Shown here piece by piece: positions 16,373 to 24,626 of a stretch of 64,000 bases of DNA (its first letter is position 1; each line of letters starts with the position of its first letter). The notes beneath the pieces are model-generated. The model did no database searches. It had not been told where the DNA came from and was given only the letters and a program-made list of their open reading frames with translations. The position numbers and the translations under genes were made by a program. The stretch is from CAYTGM01 sp964437365 (GTDB lineage Bacteria > Sumerlaeota > Sumerlaeia > SLMS01), in the NCBI GenBank assembly GCA_964437365.1, contig CAYTGM010000018.1, positions 40,305-104,304 on the forward strand, written 5' to 3'.

Positions 16373-17925
16373 TCCATATCCTCCTCTGCAACCTTGACGA
16401 ACTGAGATGTCGCCTTATCCAACGTGTCTTGTCCCAGAACTGCTGATACATATCCGTCGGGGTTCATAAGTTGGTTAGACGTTTTTTGTGCAAGCTTCAT
16501 CAAGGGGCTGCTCAAGAGTGCGACCACAATGGAAACCGCAACAAGACTTCCAGTGGCGGCAACGACACCCATGTTTCGTGTCTTTTGATTGGTACCCTGT
16601 CCCTCTTGCCTGTTTCTCCAGAATATATAGCGCCAGATTTTTGCCATGCTGGCGACCGTGAACAGGCTAGTTAAGAGTGAAACAAAAACATAAAAGTACC
16701 AACCCTGAGAGATCCCTTCTACTGCGAGACCATACTTCCCATAGAATCCACTAAGTGGAGGAATGCCTGCCAGTGAGAAGGCAGCAAAGAGGAATAATAC
16801 GGAGAGGACTGGTATCGATTGGGCCACACCACCCGTCTTTTCCAACTCCTCACTTCCTTCATTTAATTTTACGGCATCTGCCACAAGAAAGAGTGATGCT
16901 TTAACAATGATATGGTGGATAATATAAAAGATGCCAAAGGCGAGAGAGGAGACCGTGAAAAGACCCAGTCCGAAAATCATATATCCAATCTGGCTGATGA
17001 TGTGAAAAGAGAGAATTCGGCGCATAGTCATTTGAGCGAGAGCGCACAATACCCCGACAATCATGGTCAGTCCGCCGATAGCCAGAATCAGGGGCTGGAA
17101 CCAGGGAGTCATCAGGGATTCATCATAAAAAAGAAGGGTGAAGACACGGTATAGACAATACACGCCAACCTTTGTCAGTATTCCTGAGAAATAAGCCACT
17201 ACTCCCGCAGGTGCTTTCGGGTAGGCATCCGGCAACCAGAAAAACATGGGAAAGAGCGCAGCCTTCATCCCGAAAGTGACAAGGAGCATCGTTCCGAGAA
17301 CAGCTGCTTCACCGGGGAAATCAGCTAAGGCAATGCGAAGTGACAATTCCGCAAAGTTCAAGGAACCAAAGGCGCCATAGGCGTACCCAGCGGAAATAAG
17401 AAAGAGTGTGCTCGCGATCATATTTAGAACGACAAACTTAATACCCTCTCTGACTTGTCCACGCTCATTTCCATGAACAAGTAGGGCATAACTGCTCAGG
17501 AGGATCACCTCGAAGCTGACGAAGAGATTAAACAGGTCGCCGGTCATAAAGGCCCAGTTTACTCCGCCCCCAAGAAGAAGAAAGAGGGGGTAAAGAAGGA
17601 ATTTTTCCCGGTATATTTCCAACGCTCCTGCCAGGATAAACCAGAATGAAGACCATTGAGTGATTGCAGCCAGACACAACATGATGCCGCCTAGAAGATC
17701 CACGGTAAAGACAATGCCGTATCCGTCGGGCCAGGCGCCAGCCCTCAGAATGAGAATATCAGCATCTGACTTGATGACTTTGTAGAGAATATATCCACTT
17801 AACAAAGGCAGTAAATTAAAGGTAATTCCAGATACAATTCTTTGTGCTTTCAGAGAACTTTTCAGAAAAAGGCAGAGAACTGCGGCCAGAAACGGAATCA
17901 GGATTGGTGCAAGAATAAGGTTCAC
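16369..17925 (-). CDS. mrpD: Na+/H+ antiporter subunit D
   Basis: A 518-residue relative of the NuoN/NuoM proton-pumping subunits, one of the two large antiporter-like subunits of Mrp, carrying proton movement. About fourteen helices; the conserved lysine/histidine helix region PDAYPKAPAGVVAYFSGILT, KVGVYCLYRVFTLL and SFHIISQIGYMIFGLGLFTV are visible, with HIIVKASLFL later. The C-terminal extension after residue 440 is soluble. Stop overlaps mrpE, start overlaps mrpC stop by 4 bp. Confidence 0.95.
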   Translation of the reverse strand: MNLILAPILIPFLAAVLCLFLKSSLKAQRIVSGITFNLLPLLSGYILYKVIKSDADILILRAGAWPDGYGIVFTVDLLGGIMLCLAAITQWSSFWFILAGALEIYREKFLLYPLFLLLGGGVNWAFMTGDLFNLFVSFEVILLSSYALLVHGNERGQVREGIKFVVLNMIASTLFLISAGYAYGAFGSLNFAELSLRIALADFPGEAAVLGTMLLVTFGMKAALFPMFFWLPDAYPKAPAGVVAYFSGILTKVGVYCLYRVFTLLFYDESLMTPWFQPLILAIGGLTMIVGVLCALAQMTMRRILSFHIISQIGYMIFGLGLFTVSSLAFGIFYIIHHIIVKASLFLVADAVKLNEGSEELEKTGGVAQSIPVLSVLFLFAAFSLAGIPPLSGFYGKYGLAVEGISQGWYFYVFVSLLTSLFTVASMAKIWRYIFWRNRQEGQGTNQKTRNMGVVAATGSLVAVSIVVALLSSPLMKLAQKTSNQLMNPDGYVSAVLGQDTLDKATSQFVKVAEEDME

Positions 17926-18266
17926 GCTTCTCCAGGCTCCTTCTCTTCTTCACCTATTTCCATGTTATTAGACTCTTCATATCCTCGGAAGATAAGGACA
18001 AGCAGGAATGCTGTCACACCGAATCCGATAACAATCGCCGTCAGTATAAGAGCCTGAGGAAGTGGATCTGTATATCCAACCGCTTCATCAATCAGAATAG
18101 GAGGGTGATCCTTAGACTTCCACCCACCCATCGAGATTAATATCAAATTCGTTCCCTGCGAGAGGAGAAGAGTTCCCAGCAGGACTTCAAAAATATGTCT
18201 CTTCTGCATCAGGTATACACCAGATGAAAAAAGAAGAAATACGAAAAGAGTGACGGCTAGATCCAT
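17922..18266 (-). CDS. mrpC: Na+/H+ antiporter subunit C
   Basis: A 114-residue NuoK-like subunit. Three helices with GVYLMQKRHIFEVLLGTLLL, SQGTNLILISMG and DPLPQALILTAIVIGFGVTA, the last being the MrpC/NuoK signature. An acidic tail (NNMEIGEEEKEPGEA) follows. It begins 3 bp after mrpA/B and overlaps mrpD. Confidence 0.95.
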   Translation of the reverse strand: MDLAVTLFVFLLFSSGVYLMQKRHIFEVLLGTLLLSQGTNLILISMGGWKSKDHPPILIDEAVGYTDPLPQALILTAIVIGFGVTAFLLVLIFRGYEESNNMEIGEEEKEPGEA

Positions 18267-18269
18267 GTG

Positions 18270-21263
18270 CTATTCTCTTCCAAGCCTTTGCACGATAATG
18301 ATAACCACTCCTATAACTAGAATAAAAACGCCAAGGTCGAATCCCATGGCACTGGCGATCGGTATCTCACCCAGAACGGGAAGATGCAGTTCCCGATGGG
18401 CGCTGGTGAGGAAGGGTTGGCCAAATAGCATGGATGTAACGCCCGTCGCCATTGCGAGCAGAATTCCAATTGGAATGAACTTCATGAAATCAAACTGATA
18501 GAGCTGCAGGACCTTATCTCGGTTAAAAGCTACGAGAAGAAGCGTGAAAGCAGTCGCAACTAGAAGTCCGGCAATAAACCCACCTCCGGGTTCGTTATGT
18601 CCGGCAAAAAACAGGACAACTCCGAGAACCAGAATCATCGCTGGAATAACCTTGGCCGCCTCTTGCAATATTAATGATTCTCCCTCAAGTCGAGCAGGAG
18701 GTTCATAGTGTGATCCATCCGGATTGACATAATCACTCATATCGTTAATTTCTTTATTCGCGTCAACTTTCCACTCCTCGTCCTTCGACCCTCTATCTCG
18801 CCCTAGGCTCAGCATACAGAAAATGCCGAGAGCCGCTATCCCGAGAACAGTAATTTCGCCGAAAGTGTCTATACCGCGAAAGTCAACGAGAATGACATTT
18901 ACGGCGTTGGTCCCGCCACCTGAATGTAGATACTGATCTTCTCTCGTGCCCGGATAGTTTGCGTTCGCTACTTCTGGATGGTCGGCCGGGTAAGAATGGA
19001 AAGTGTTCCCAAGGTAGTAATCTTTGACCGTGGGCAGATCATCTGTGATCTGCTGGCTTCTGTGATGACTATGAAAACCTGTATAGGTAAGAGTTGCCAT
19101 GAGAAGACCAACACTGGTGGCAATGATACCTTTGATCAGTGTTGAGTTCTTCTTCTCTATTCTAGATTTGATTTTTTGCGGAAAACGATAGATCACCAGA
19201 AGTAGGACCACAAGAACGGTGAGCTCAACGAGTACCTGTGTCAGTGCGAGATCGGGCGCCTTGAAAAAGACGAAAAACATGGCGACGATCATCCCTACGG
19301 GGCTGAGGGCAATCAGACGAACAATTGTCAGAGGGTGAGTGATGGCGATCCATAGACAAGGAATAGCTATGAGCACAGGAATGATCAGAGTAAGAATCTC
19401 ATGTTCGATCTCAAGAGGATTTGGTATGCTTAAATCTGTAACAAAGGCAGCAGCAAAAACAAGAACCACCGGTGTCAAAAAGCTGAGCAGTATATTTCTA
19501 CTAAGTGATGTTGACTGAACAAGGTGAGATAGATTCTTTCCGAAATAAGGTATAAAATCGACAAAGGTTTTTTCGTAAGCGCCGCGAAAGGGCGTAGGAG
19601 ATCCCATTGCTGCGTAGATATTGGACAACTTGTTCTTCAGCAGGAAGACAACGGTACCAACGGAAAACAGAAGAAGAGCTATATAGAAAAGCTTATCAAG
19701 ACCGTGGAATAATGCGAAGGTGTGGAATGAACTCTTAAGATAATAATAGTTCGGGTTAACAACCGCAGAAAGAGGTTTTTCAAATAGAGGCAGGTATAGA
19801 CCACCTAAGAGAGTTAATCCGATCATGATAGCAGGGGAGAGAAGGATCCCTAAACTCCCTTCATGCGGGTGAAGGGATTCATCCCTTGGTTTTCCAAAGA
19901 ATGGCGTGACGCACATAATGAGGCAATAGGCGACCGTGAAGAAACTCGCGAAAATTGCAAGAGCAGGTAGACCGTATAGAAGGAACGGGTTGTCTGTATG
20001 CAGGTAGAGAGAGGCTTTGAGGAATAACTCTTTAGCAACAAAACCGAACGTAAACGGCACACCAGCCATGGATGCACAGCCGATGGTCGTCAGAAACCAG
20101 GTGGCCGGCATTGTCTTCCGCAAACCACCTAGTCGGGTCCATTCACGGGTATGAACCGCATGGTCTATAACACCAACCAGCATGAACAGACCACCTTTGA
20201 ATAAAGCATGGCTCAGCACAAGCAGCAGGTCTAGACGAAGCGGATGATCCCCCTGAACCTGATGGTACCCAAATCCATAGTAAGCTGTGAGCAGGCCCAG
20301 TTGGCTGACGGTTGAATGTGCAAGCAATTGCTTGAGATCGATAGCTGTAATCGCCATAAACCCACCCACCAGCATTGTCAGGACACCGATGGTTCCAACA
20401 AGAGGCAGCCAGAGCGAGTGCTCGGAAAAAATCGGATAAAGTCGACCCAGAAGGTATATCCCTGCCTTTACCATCGTTGCTGCATGAAGGTAGGCGGAAA
20501 CCGGCGTTGGTGCCTCCATGGCGCCGGGAAGCCAGTAATGAAATGGAAACTGAGCACTCTTTGTAAAAGCGCCGAGAAGAAGAAGAATTAAAGCATACTT
20601 TGATGCCGAATGTTCGATAATGATTCCTGCATTTGACCAGAGTACATCCCAATCCAGGATATCAGGAGCAGTCAATCCTGAGTCTCGACAGATCCAATAT
20701 ATAACGGCAATACCACCCATCAAGCACAGACCACCTGTGCCTGTTGTAATAAGTGCCCTCAATGCACCGGCACGTGCCTCGGCCTTATGATGCCAGTGAC
20801 CAATCAGGATAAAGGAGGTGATTGAGGTTAACTCCCAGAAGAAGAACATGAGAAGGAGGTTTCGGGACATCACCACCCCCATCATAGACCCCATGAAGAG
20901 TAGCATGGTTGCATAGAACCGCCACGGTGAGTCTTTGGGGTCCATGTAGTGCCCCGCATAGAAAAACACCAGAAAGCCGATTCCTACCACTAACCACAAC
21001 CAGAAGAGAGTCACGCCATCCAGCCAGAGTGAAAGCTGCAGACCCAGTTCCGGAATCCAGTCACAGGTTACATTAAAGGACGAAACCGAGTTTTGGACTG
21101 TGTCCGGATCAAAATTAAACGTGAGAAAAGCTATCTGAAGAAGGCACCCGAAAGTCGCTATTAATGCTGTATACTGTGCTACTTTCGGTGAAAGCTTCTC
21201 TCGGGGAAAAAAGAGATAAAGAGTCGCGATAAGAAATGGAAGGAGCAGTAGAAAAAGCAACAT
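18270..21263 (-). CDS. mrpA: Fused Na+/H+ antiporter subunits A and B
   Basis: A 997-residue polytopic membrane protein. Residues 1 to about 800 are MrpA: a NuoL-like antiporter unit with FFWELTSITSFILIGHWHHK, SAYLHAATMVKAGIYLLGRL and LAHSTVSQLGLLTAYYGFGY, then the DUF4040-type segment (LTQVLVELTVLVVLLLVIYR). After a soluble linker, residues about 850-997 are MrpB, recognised by GHNEPGGGFIAGLLVATAFT and GFDLGVFILVIGVVIIIV. Such A-B fusions are known in some Gram-negative Pha/Mnh systems. It is the first gene of a full A/B-C-D-E-F-G operon exchanging sodium for protons, important for pH and salt tolerance. Confidence 0.94.
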   Translation of the reverse strand: MLLFLLLLPFLIATLYLFFPREKLSPKVAQYTALIATFGCLLQIAFLTFNFDPDTVQNSVSSFNVTCDWIPELGLQLSLWLDGVTLFWLWLVVGIGFLVFFYAGHYMDPKDSPWRFYATMLLFMGSMMGVVMSRNLLLMFFFWELTSITSFILIGHWHHKAEARAGALRALITTGTGGLCLMGGIAVIYWICRDSGLTAPDILDWDVLWSNAGIIIEHSASKYALILLLLGAFTKSAQFPFHYWLPGAMEAPTPVSAYLHAATMVKAGIYLLGRLYPIFSEHSLWLPLVGTIGVLTMLVGGFMAITAIDLKQLLAHSTVSQLGLLTAYYGFGYHQVQGDHPLRLDLLLVLSHALFKGGLFMLVGVIDHAVHTREWTRLGGLRKTMPATWFLTTIGCASMAGVPFTFGFVAKELFLKASLYLHTDNPFLLYGLPALAIFASFFTVAYCLIMCVTPFFGKPRDESLHPHEGSLGILLSPAIMIGLTLLGGLYLPLFEKPLSAVVNPNYYYLKSSFHTFALFHGLDKLFYIALLLFSVGTVVFLLKNKLSNIYAAMGSPTPFRGAYEKTFVDFIPYFGKNLSHLVQSTSLSRNILLSFLTPVVLVFAAAFVTDLSIPNPLEIEHEILTLIIPVLIAIPCLWIAITHPLTIVRLIALSPVGMIVAMFFVFFKAPDLALTQVLVELTVLVVLLLVIYRFPQKIKSRIEKKNSTLIKGIIATSVGLLMATLTYTGFHSHHRSQQITDDLPTVKDYYLGNTFHSYPADHPEVANANYPGTREDQYLHSGGGTNAVNVILVDFRGIDTFGEITVLGIAALGIFCMLSLGRDRGSKDEEWKVDANKEINDMSDYVNPDGSHYEPPARLEGESLILQEAAKVIPAMILVLGVVLFFAGHNEPGGGFIAGLLVATAFTLLLVAFNRDKVLQLYQFDFMKFIPIGILLAMATGVTSMLFGQPFLTSAHRELHLPVLGEIPIASAMGFDLGVFILVIGVVIIIVQRLGRE

Positions 21264-21438
21264 ATTGCTAGTTGAGAAGCACTCTTGCCAGGACCTTTAG
21301 AAGTATAGAACCATGGGCATCAAAGAGACCAGGCTCGCAGCCAGTCAGTACAATCTCCGCCAGCAGGGGCGACCAAAAAGGGCCGCCATGATGGAGATGA
21401 AGGCTAGAGTTTTATAAAGCAGTCCGAGGTCGTTGTGG

Positions 21439-21762
21439 CTAGTCGGAAATCTTCTTCTTAATATCAGGCATGGTCTCCGGTTTGCCGCGTTCCATGTAGC
21501 GATTTTCGTCACCGGTACGAGTCATGTTTTCGTAAACCCCATCATCTCGCTTCACTAGCTTTGTAAAGCCCAGGTTCTTTAGCTCGGCGTTTGTGTGGGG
21601 GGCAGAAATCCCAGGCGCAAAGAGAAGCCTTGAAACAGGAGACCCACACTTTGGGCACTCCGTTAAAGCGTCCTCTTTCATTTTCTGAACAATTGAAAAG
21701 CCCTCCCTGCAAGCATCACACGACTTTTCAGCTTTGGCTGCCTGATACTCATAAAGTGGCAT
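21439..21762 (-). CDS. FmdB-family putative regulatory zinc ribbon protein
   Basis: A 107-residue protein starting MPLYEYQAAKAEKSCDACRE, the standard FmdB/CxxC-CxxC-SSSS opening. One zinc ribbon is visible (CDAC and CPKCGSPVSRLLF). FmdB itself was proposed as a regulator of formamidase/amidase genes, but the family is widespread and of unknown role. The polar tail, with KKKISD at the end, is variable. The 175 bp between this gene and mrpA (21264-21438) show no gene or clear signal beyond the mrp leader. Confidence 0.85.
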   Translation of the reverse strand: MPLYEYQAAKAEKSCDACREGFSIVQKMKEDALTECPKCGSPVSRLLFAPGISAPHTNAELKNLGFTKLVKRDDGVYENMTRTGDENRYMERGKPETMPDIKKKISD

Positions 21763-21969
21763 CTCTATTCAGCTCCAATCCTTCACCAAACATTGTCTAG
21801 CGGCTGTCAGAGTCATCCGGTGGAATCATGGATGCACTCGTTAGACACTTCGAAAGGTTAAATCGCTTCTTTTCTACGAGTCGACGGAAAAACTTATTCC
21901 AGCCATTTGTATGCTAGTCTTGTGCCGCTCTCTAAATTGTAAAAATGATAGAATGAAAAGCCGGATCTT

Positions 21970-22020
21970 CCTGCATTCAACCTGCTTTGCACCTGCTTGG
22001 AACATGCATTCGAATGCAGG
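21970..22020. repeat. Inverted repeat with embedded 14-bp palindrome
   Basis: CCTGCATTC (21970-21978) is repeated inverted as GAATGCAGG (22012-22020). Overlapping the second arm is the perfect palindrome TGCATTCGAATGCA (22005-22018). Three CCTGC units also occur in the first 30 bases. This could be a dimeric regulator operator or alternative RNA hairpins; the sequence alone does not choose. Confidence 0.5.
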
Positions 22021-22047
22021 CAGGAAGCACCTTGAAAGGAGGTTGAA

Positions 22048-22110
22048 CTGATTAGAGTCTGGAGAGAAACAGTGAGACTGCTGGAGCTACCTGTTGATTG
22101 TTGCTGGTAA
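22048..22110 (+). CDS. Possible 20-residue leader peptide upstream of gltA
   Basis: A CTG codon at 22048 follows the strong ribosome-binding run AAAGGAGG (22035-22042) by 5 nt and opens a 20-codon frame ending TAA at 22110. The peptide would read IRVWRETVRLLELPVDCCW after its initiator. It lies 300 bp before gltA, immediately after the inverted repeat. The ribosome site is the best in the neighbourhood and has no other gene to serve, which is the only support; the CTG start and short length keep confidence low. Confidence 0.2.
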   Translation: MIRVWRETVRLLELPVDCCW

Positions 22111-22415
22111 ACAGATTCTTAGCCAAGTGTTTCATTTTGAGTCCTTCACACTCAGATACAGGAAGTTGATGCCCGCAGAAAACTGATATGATTAGTCTTA
22201 ATAGAGGTGGTTCCAAAGGAATTTGCGAAGGTTCAAAGATTCATGAACATATTTTTTGCGACCTGAGAGTCAGTGAGGCTTGACCCAACCGTCGACACGT
22301 TGAATCTAACCCGACTGGCCAATACGGTCCTGCCTCCTAAAAATGGTAGAAAATGCGGGCGGTGCCCGACATCAATATAACAAAAGACCGAGATTATCGG
22401 TGAAGAGGATATGGA

Positions 22416-23708
22416 ATGTCCGAGACAGCCAAGCTGATTCTTAATGGCGAAACCTTCGAGTTTCCCGTAGTTACAGGCACAGAGAATGAAAAAGCAGTTG
22501 ATATCTCTAAGCTGAGAGCTACTTCAGGCTACATCACTCTCGATGAAAGTTATGGGAATACTGGTTCCTGCGAGAGCAAGATTACCTTTATCAACGGGGA
22601 AAAAGGAATACTTCGCTACCGCGGAATAAATATCGAAGAAATCGCTGAGAGATCTGATTTTCTCGAAACAGCCTACCTCCTGATCTGGGGTGAGTTTCCT
22701 TCGTACAAACAGAGGAAGCGTTTTGAAGAGCTTATCGTGAAGCATGAGCTCCTTCATGAAAACATGAAGTTTCAGTTCCAGGGCTTCCCCCCTGATGCAC
22801 ACCCGATGGCCGTGCTGACAGCCATGATCAACTCCATGTCATGCTTTCACCATTCACTCTATGAAATTGAGTCAGAAGAAGAGTTCCTCAATGCCGCGGC
22901 CATGCTTCTTTCTAAAGTCCGCACCATTGCTGCCTTCTCATATAAGCATTCGATCGGGGAGCCTCTTGTCTATCCAAGCGCAGATCGCTCCTACACTGAG
23001 AATCTTCTTAACATGATGTTCTCAGCACCTAACAATAAATATCAGTCGGAGCCTGAAGTTATCCGTGCTTTAGACCTTCTCTTTATTCTTCATGCGGATC
23101 ATGAGCAGAATTGCTCAACCTCAACAGTAAGAATGGTTGGCAGCTCAATGGCCAATCTCTTCACTTCTTGTTCCGCAGGAGTTTCCGCACTTTGGGGTAA
23201 ACTTCACGGTGGTGCTAACCAGGCTGTCCTTGAGATGCTTGATGCCATTCATCAAAGTGGGGATACGATCGAAACCGTTCTGGAGAAAGCTAAAGATAAA
23301 GAATCAGGTTTTCGCCTGATGGGCTTCGGACACCGCGTTTATAAGAACTTCGATCCACGCGCGAAGCTTATCAAAAAAGCCTGTGATGATGTTCTGAACA
23401 AACTTGGGATTGATGATCCACTTCTGGAAATCGCCAAGAAACTCGAACGCGCAGCCCTTGAAGATCCCTACTTCCAGGAACGTAACCTTTATCCAAACGT
23501 GGACTTCTACAGTGGCATTATTATGCGAGCTATTGGGATTCCAACGAATATGTTCACCGTGATGTTTGCGATCGGACGTATGCCTGGATGGATCGCGAAC
23601 TGGAAAGAGACCAGAGATAATCCTCGCGGAAGGATCTATCGCCCTCGTCAGGTGTATCAGGGGTCGACTCACCGCACGTACGATGACGCCAAAGAAGGCA
23701 AAGCATGA
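22416..23708 (+). CDS. gltA: Citrate synthase
   Basis: Condenses acetyl-CoA and oxaloacetate to citrate at the head of the TCA cycle. The 430 residues match the Gram-negative hexameric type: SKITFINGEKGILRYRGINI near the start, HADHEQNCSTSTVRMVGSS (catalytic His), LWGKLHGGANQAVLEML, MGFGHRVYKNFDPRAKLIKK (second His), and VDFYSGIIMRAIGIPTNMFT with the catalytic Asp. GAAGAGGA precedes the ATG at 22416. It is monocistronic, with a long leader and its own terminator. Type II enzymes are inhibited allosterically by NADH; that property cannot be read here. Confidence 0.97.
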   Translation: MSETAKLILNGETFEFPVVTGTENEKAVDISKLRATSGYITLDESYGNTGSCESKITFINGEKGILRYRGINIEEIAERSDFLETAYLLIWGEFPSYKQRKRFEELIVKHELLHENMKFQFQGFPPDAHPMAVLTAMINSMSCFHHSLYEIESEEEFLNAAAMLLSKVRTIAAFSYKHSIGEPLVYPSADRSYTENLLNMMFSAPNNKYQSEPEVIRALDLLFILHADHEQNCSTSTVRMVGSSMANLFTSCSAGVSALWGKLHGGANQAVLEMLDAIHQSGDTIETVLEKAKDKESGFRLMGFGHRVYKNFDPRAKLIKKACDDVLNKLGIDDPLLEIAKKLERAALEDPYFQERNLYPNVDFYSGIIMRAIGIPTNMFTVMFAIGRMPGWIANWKETRDNPRGRIYRPRQVYQGSTHRTYDDAKEGKA

Positions 23709-23746
23709 TTTAAATAAAAATCGTGTTTATCTTTTTCAGAAATTCC

Positions 23747-23777
23747 GCCCGGCTTATTAAAGTCGGGCATTTCTTTT
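23747..23777 (+). terminator. Rho-independent terminator of gltA
   Basis: Nine-pair stem GCCCGGCTT (23747-23755) with AAGTCGGGC (23760-23768), one G-T pair, 4-nt loop ATTA, followed by ATTTCTTTT. It lies about 40 nt after the gltA stop. Confidence 0.88.
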
Positions 23778-23840
23778 CCTTGTTACAGTTGAATGATCGC
23801 TCCATACTCTGATTATACAAACAGAGGAATGAGCGTTCAT

Positions 23841-24611
23841 ATGACACAGAGGTTTTCCGGAAACACTGTTTTGGTTACAGGAGGTGGAAGTGGCATTGGC
23901 AAAGCGATTGCCCACGCCTTCGTTGAAGAGGGAGCGAATGTCTTTATCGTTGGCCGAAGACGTGAAGCATTGGAAATGTCGCAAAGGGAGGCCTCAGACA
24001 ATAAGTCGAGGATGCATCCTGTCAGCGTTGATGTGAGGCGCACAGAAGACGTTATGGGCTTGATGGATCAAATCAGGTCCGAGCATGGTGGTCTTGATAT
24101 TCTGATCAATGCGGCTGGAGTCCTCCATGCGGCAGAAGTCCACCTCACACGAGAAACAGATTTTGATGAGATGTTCTCAACGAACGTCAAAGGTTTATGG
24201 CTCGTTTCTAAACATGCGGTACCTTTGATGAAAGGACGAACGAACGCTAACATTATTCATTTGAGTTCTGCCGCCGGGCTTCGCTCTGAAGTTGGACTAG
24301 GAGTCTATGAAGCCAGCAAGGCCGCCGTGAACACACTCACGAAAGTGATGGCGAAGGAGCTGAGCAAAGAGAAAATTCGGGTCAATGCCATCGCGCCAGG
24401 ACCGGTGAATACGGAACTGTACAAAGGAAGTGTATACGGCGACGATGAACGTCCTTCAAGTAAAGATGAAATCAAAGTTGATGATGTACTGCCTTTCGGA
24501 AGGCTTGGAACTCCAGATGAAGTGGCAAAACTTGCTCTCTTTCTGGCCTCACCTGAAAGTGACTTCATGAGTGGTACGATAACCCCCATCGAAGGGTCAG
24601 TTGGATATTAG
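23841..24611 (+). CDS. Short-chain dehydrogenase/reductase (SDR)
   Basis: A classical NAD(P)-dependent oxidoreductase. TGGGSGIGKAIAHAF is the cofactor motif, NAAGVLHAAE the structural NAG motif, and Ser-Tyr-Lys are seen as LSSAAGLRSEVGLGVYEASK, giving the YxxxK motif. The C-terminal PGPVNTELY and GTITPIEGSVGY complete the fold. I place the start at ATG 23841 (MTQRFSGNTVLVTGG), since the family begins just before the glycine motif; in-frame ATGs at 23829 and 23793 are alternatives. Substrate cannot be told. It converges with the kinase gene, 15 bp apart. Confidence 0.88.
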   Translation: MTQRFSGNTVLVTGGGSGIGKAIAHAFVEEGANVFIVGRRREALEMSQREASDNKSRMHPVSVDVRRTEDVMGLMDQIRSEHGGLDILINAAGVLHAAEVHLTRETDFDEMFSTNVKGLWLVSKHAVPLMKGRTNANIIHLSSAAGLRSEVGLGVYEASKAAVNTLTKVMAKELSKEKIRVNAIAPGPVNTELYKGSVYGDDERPSSKDEIKVDDVLPFGRLGTPDEVAKLALFLASPESDFMSGTITPIEGSVGY

Positions 24612-24626
24612 CCCGGACTCTGAAGT

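Larger units (their letters stand above)
21763..22415. other. Long non-coding region upstream of citrate synthase
   Basis: About 650 bp with no substantial open frame. It is the divergent control region for the FmdB-like gene and gltA. It holds the inverted repeat at 21970-22020, a perfect Shine-Dalgarno-like run at 22036-22042 with a 20-codon frame behind it, and a TTGACC hexamer at 22280-22285 that lacks a good -10 at 17 bp. GAAGAGGA at 22402-22409 is the ribosome site for gltA. No known riboswitch or RNA gene was recognised. Confidence 0.6.

Noticed and set aside
22280..22310. TTGACC upstream of gltA as promoter
   Set aside because: The base run at 17-18 bp (AATCTAA) is a poor -10 box; too weak to list.
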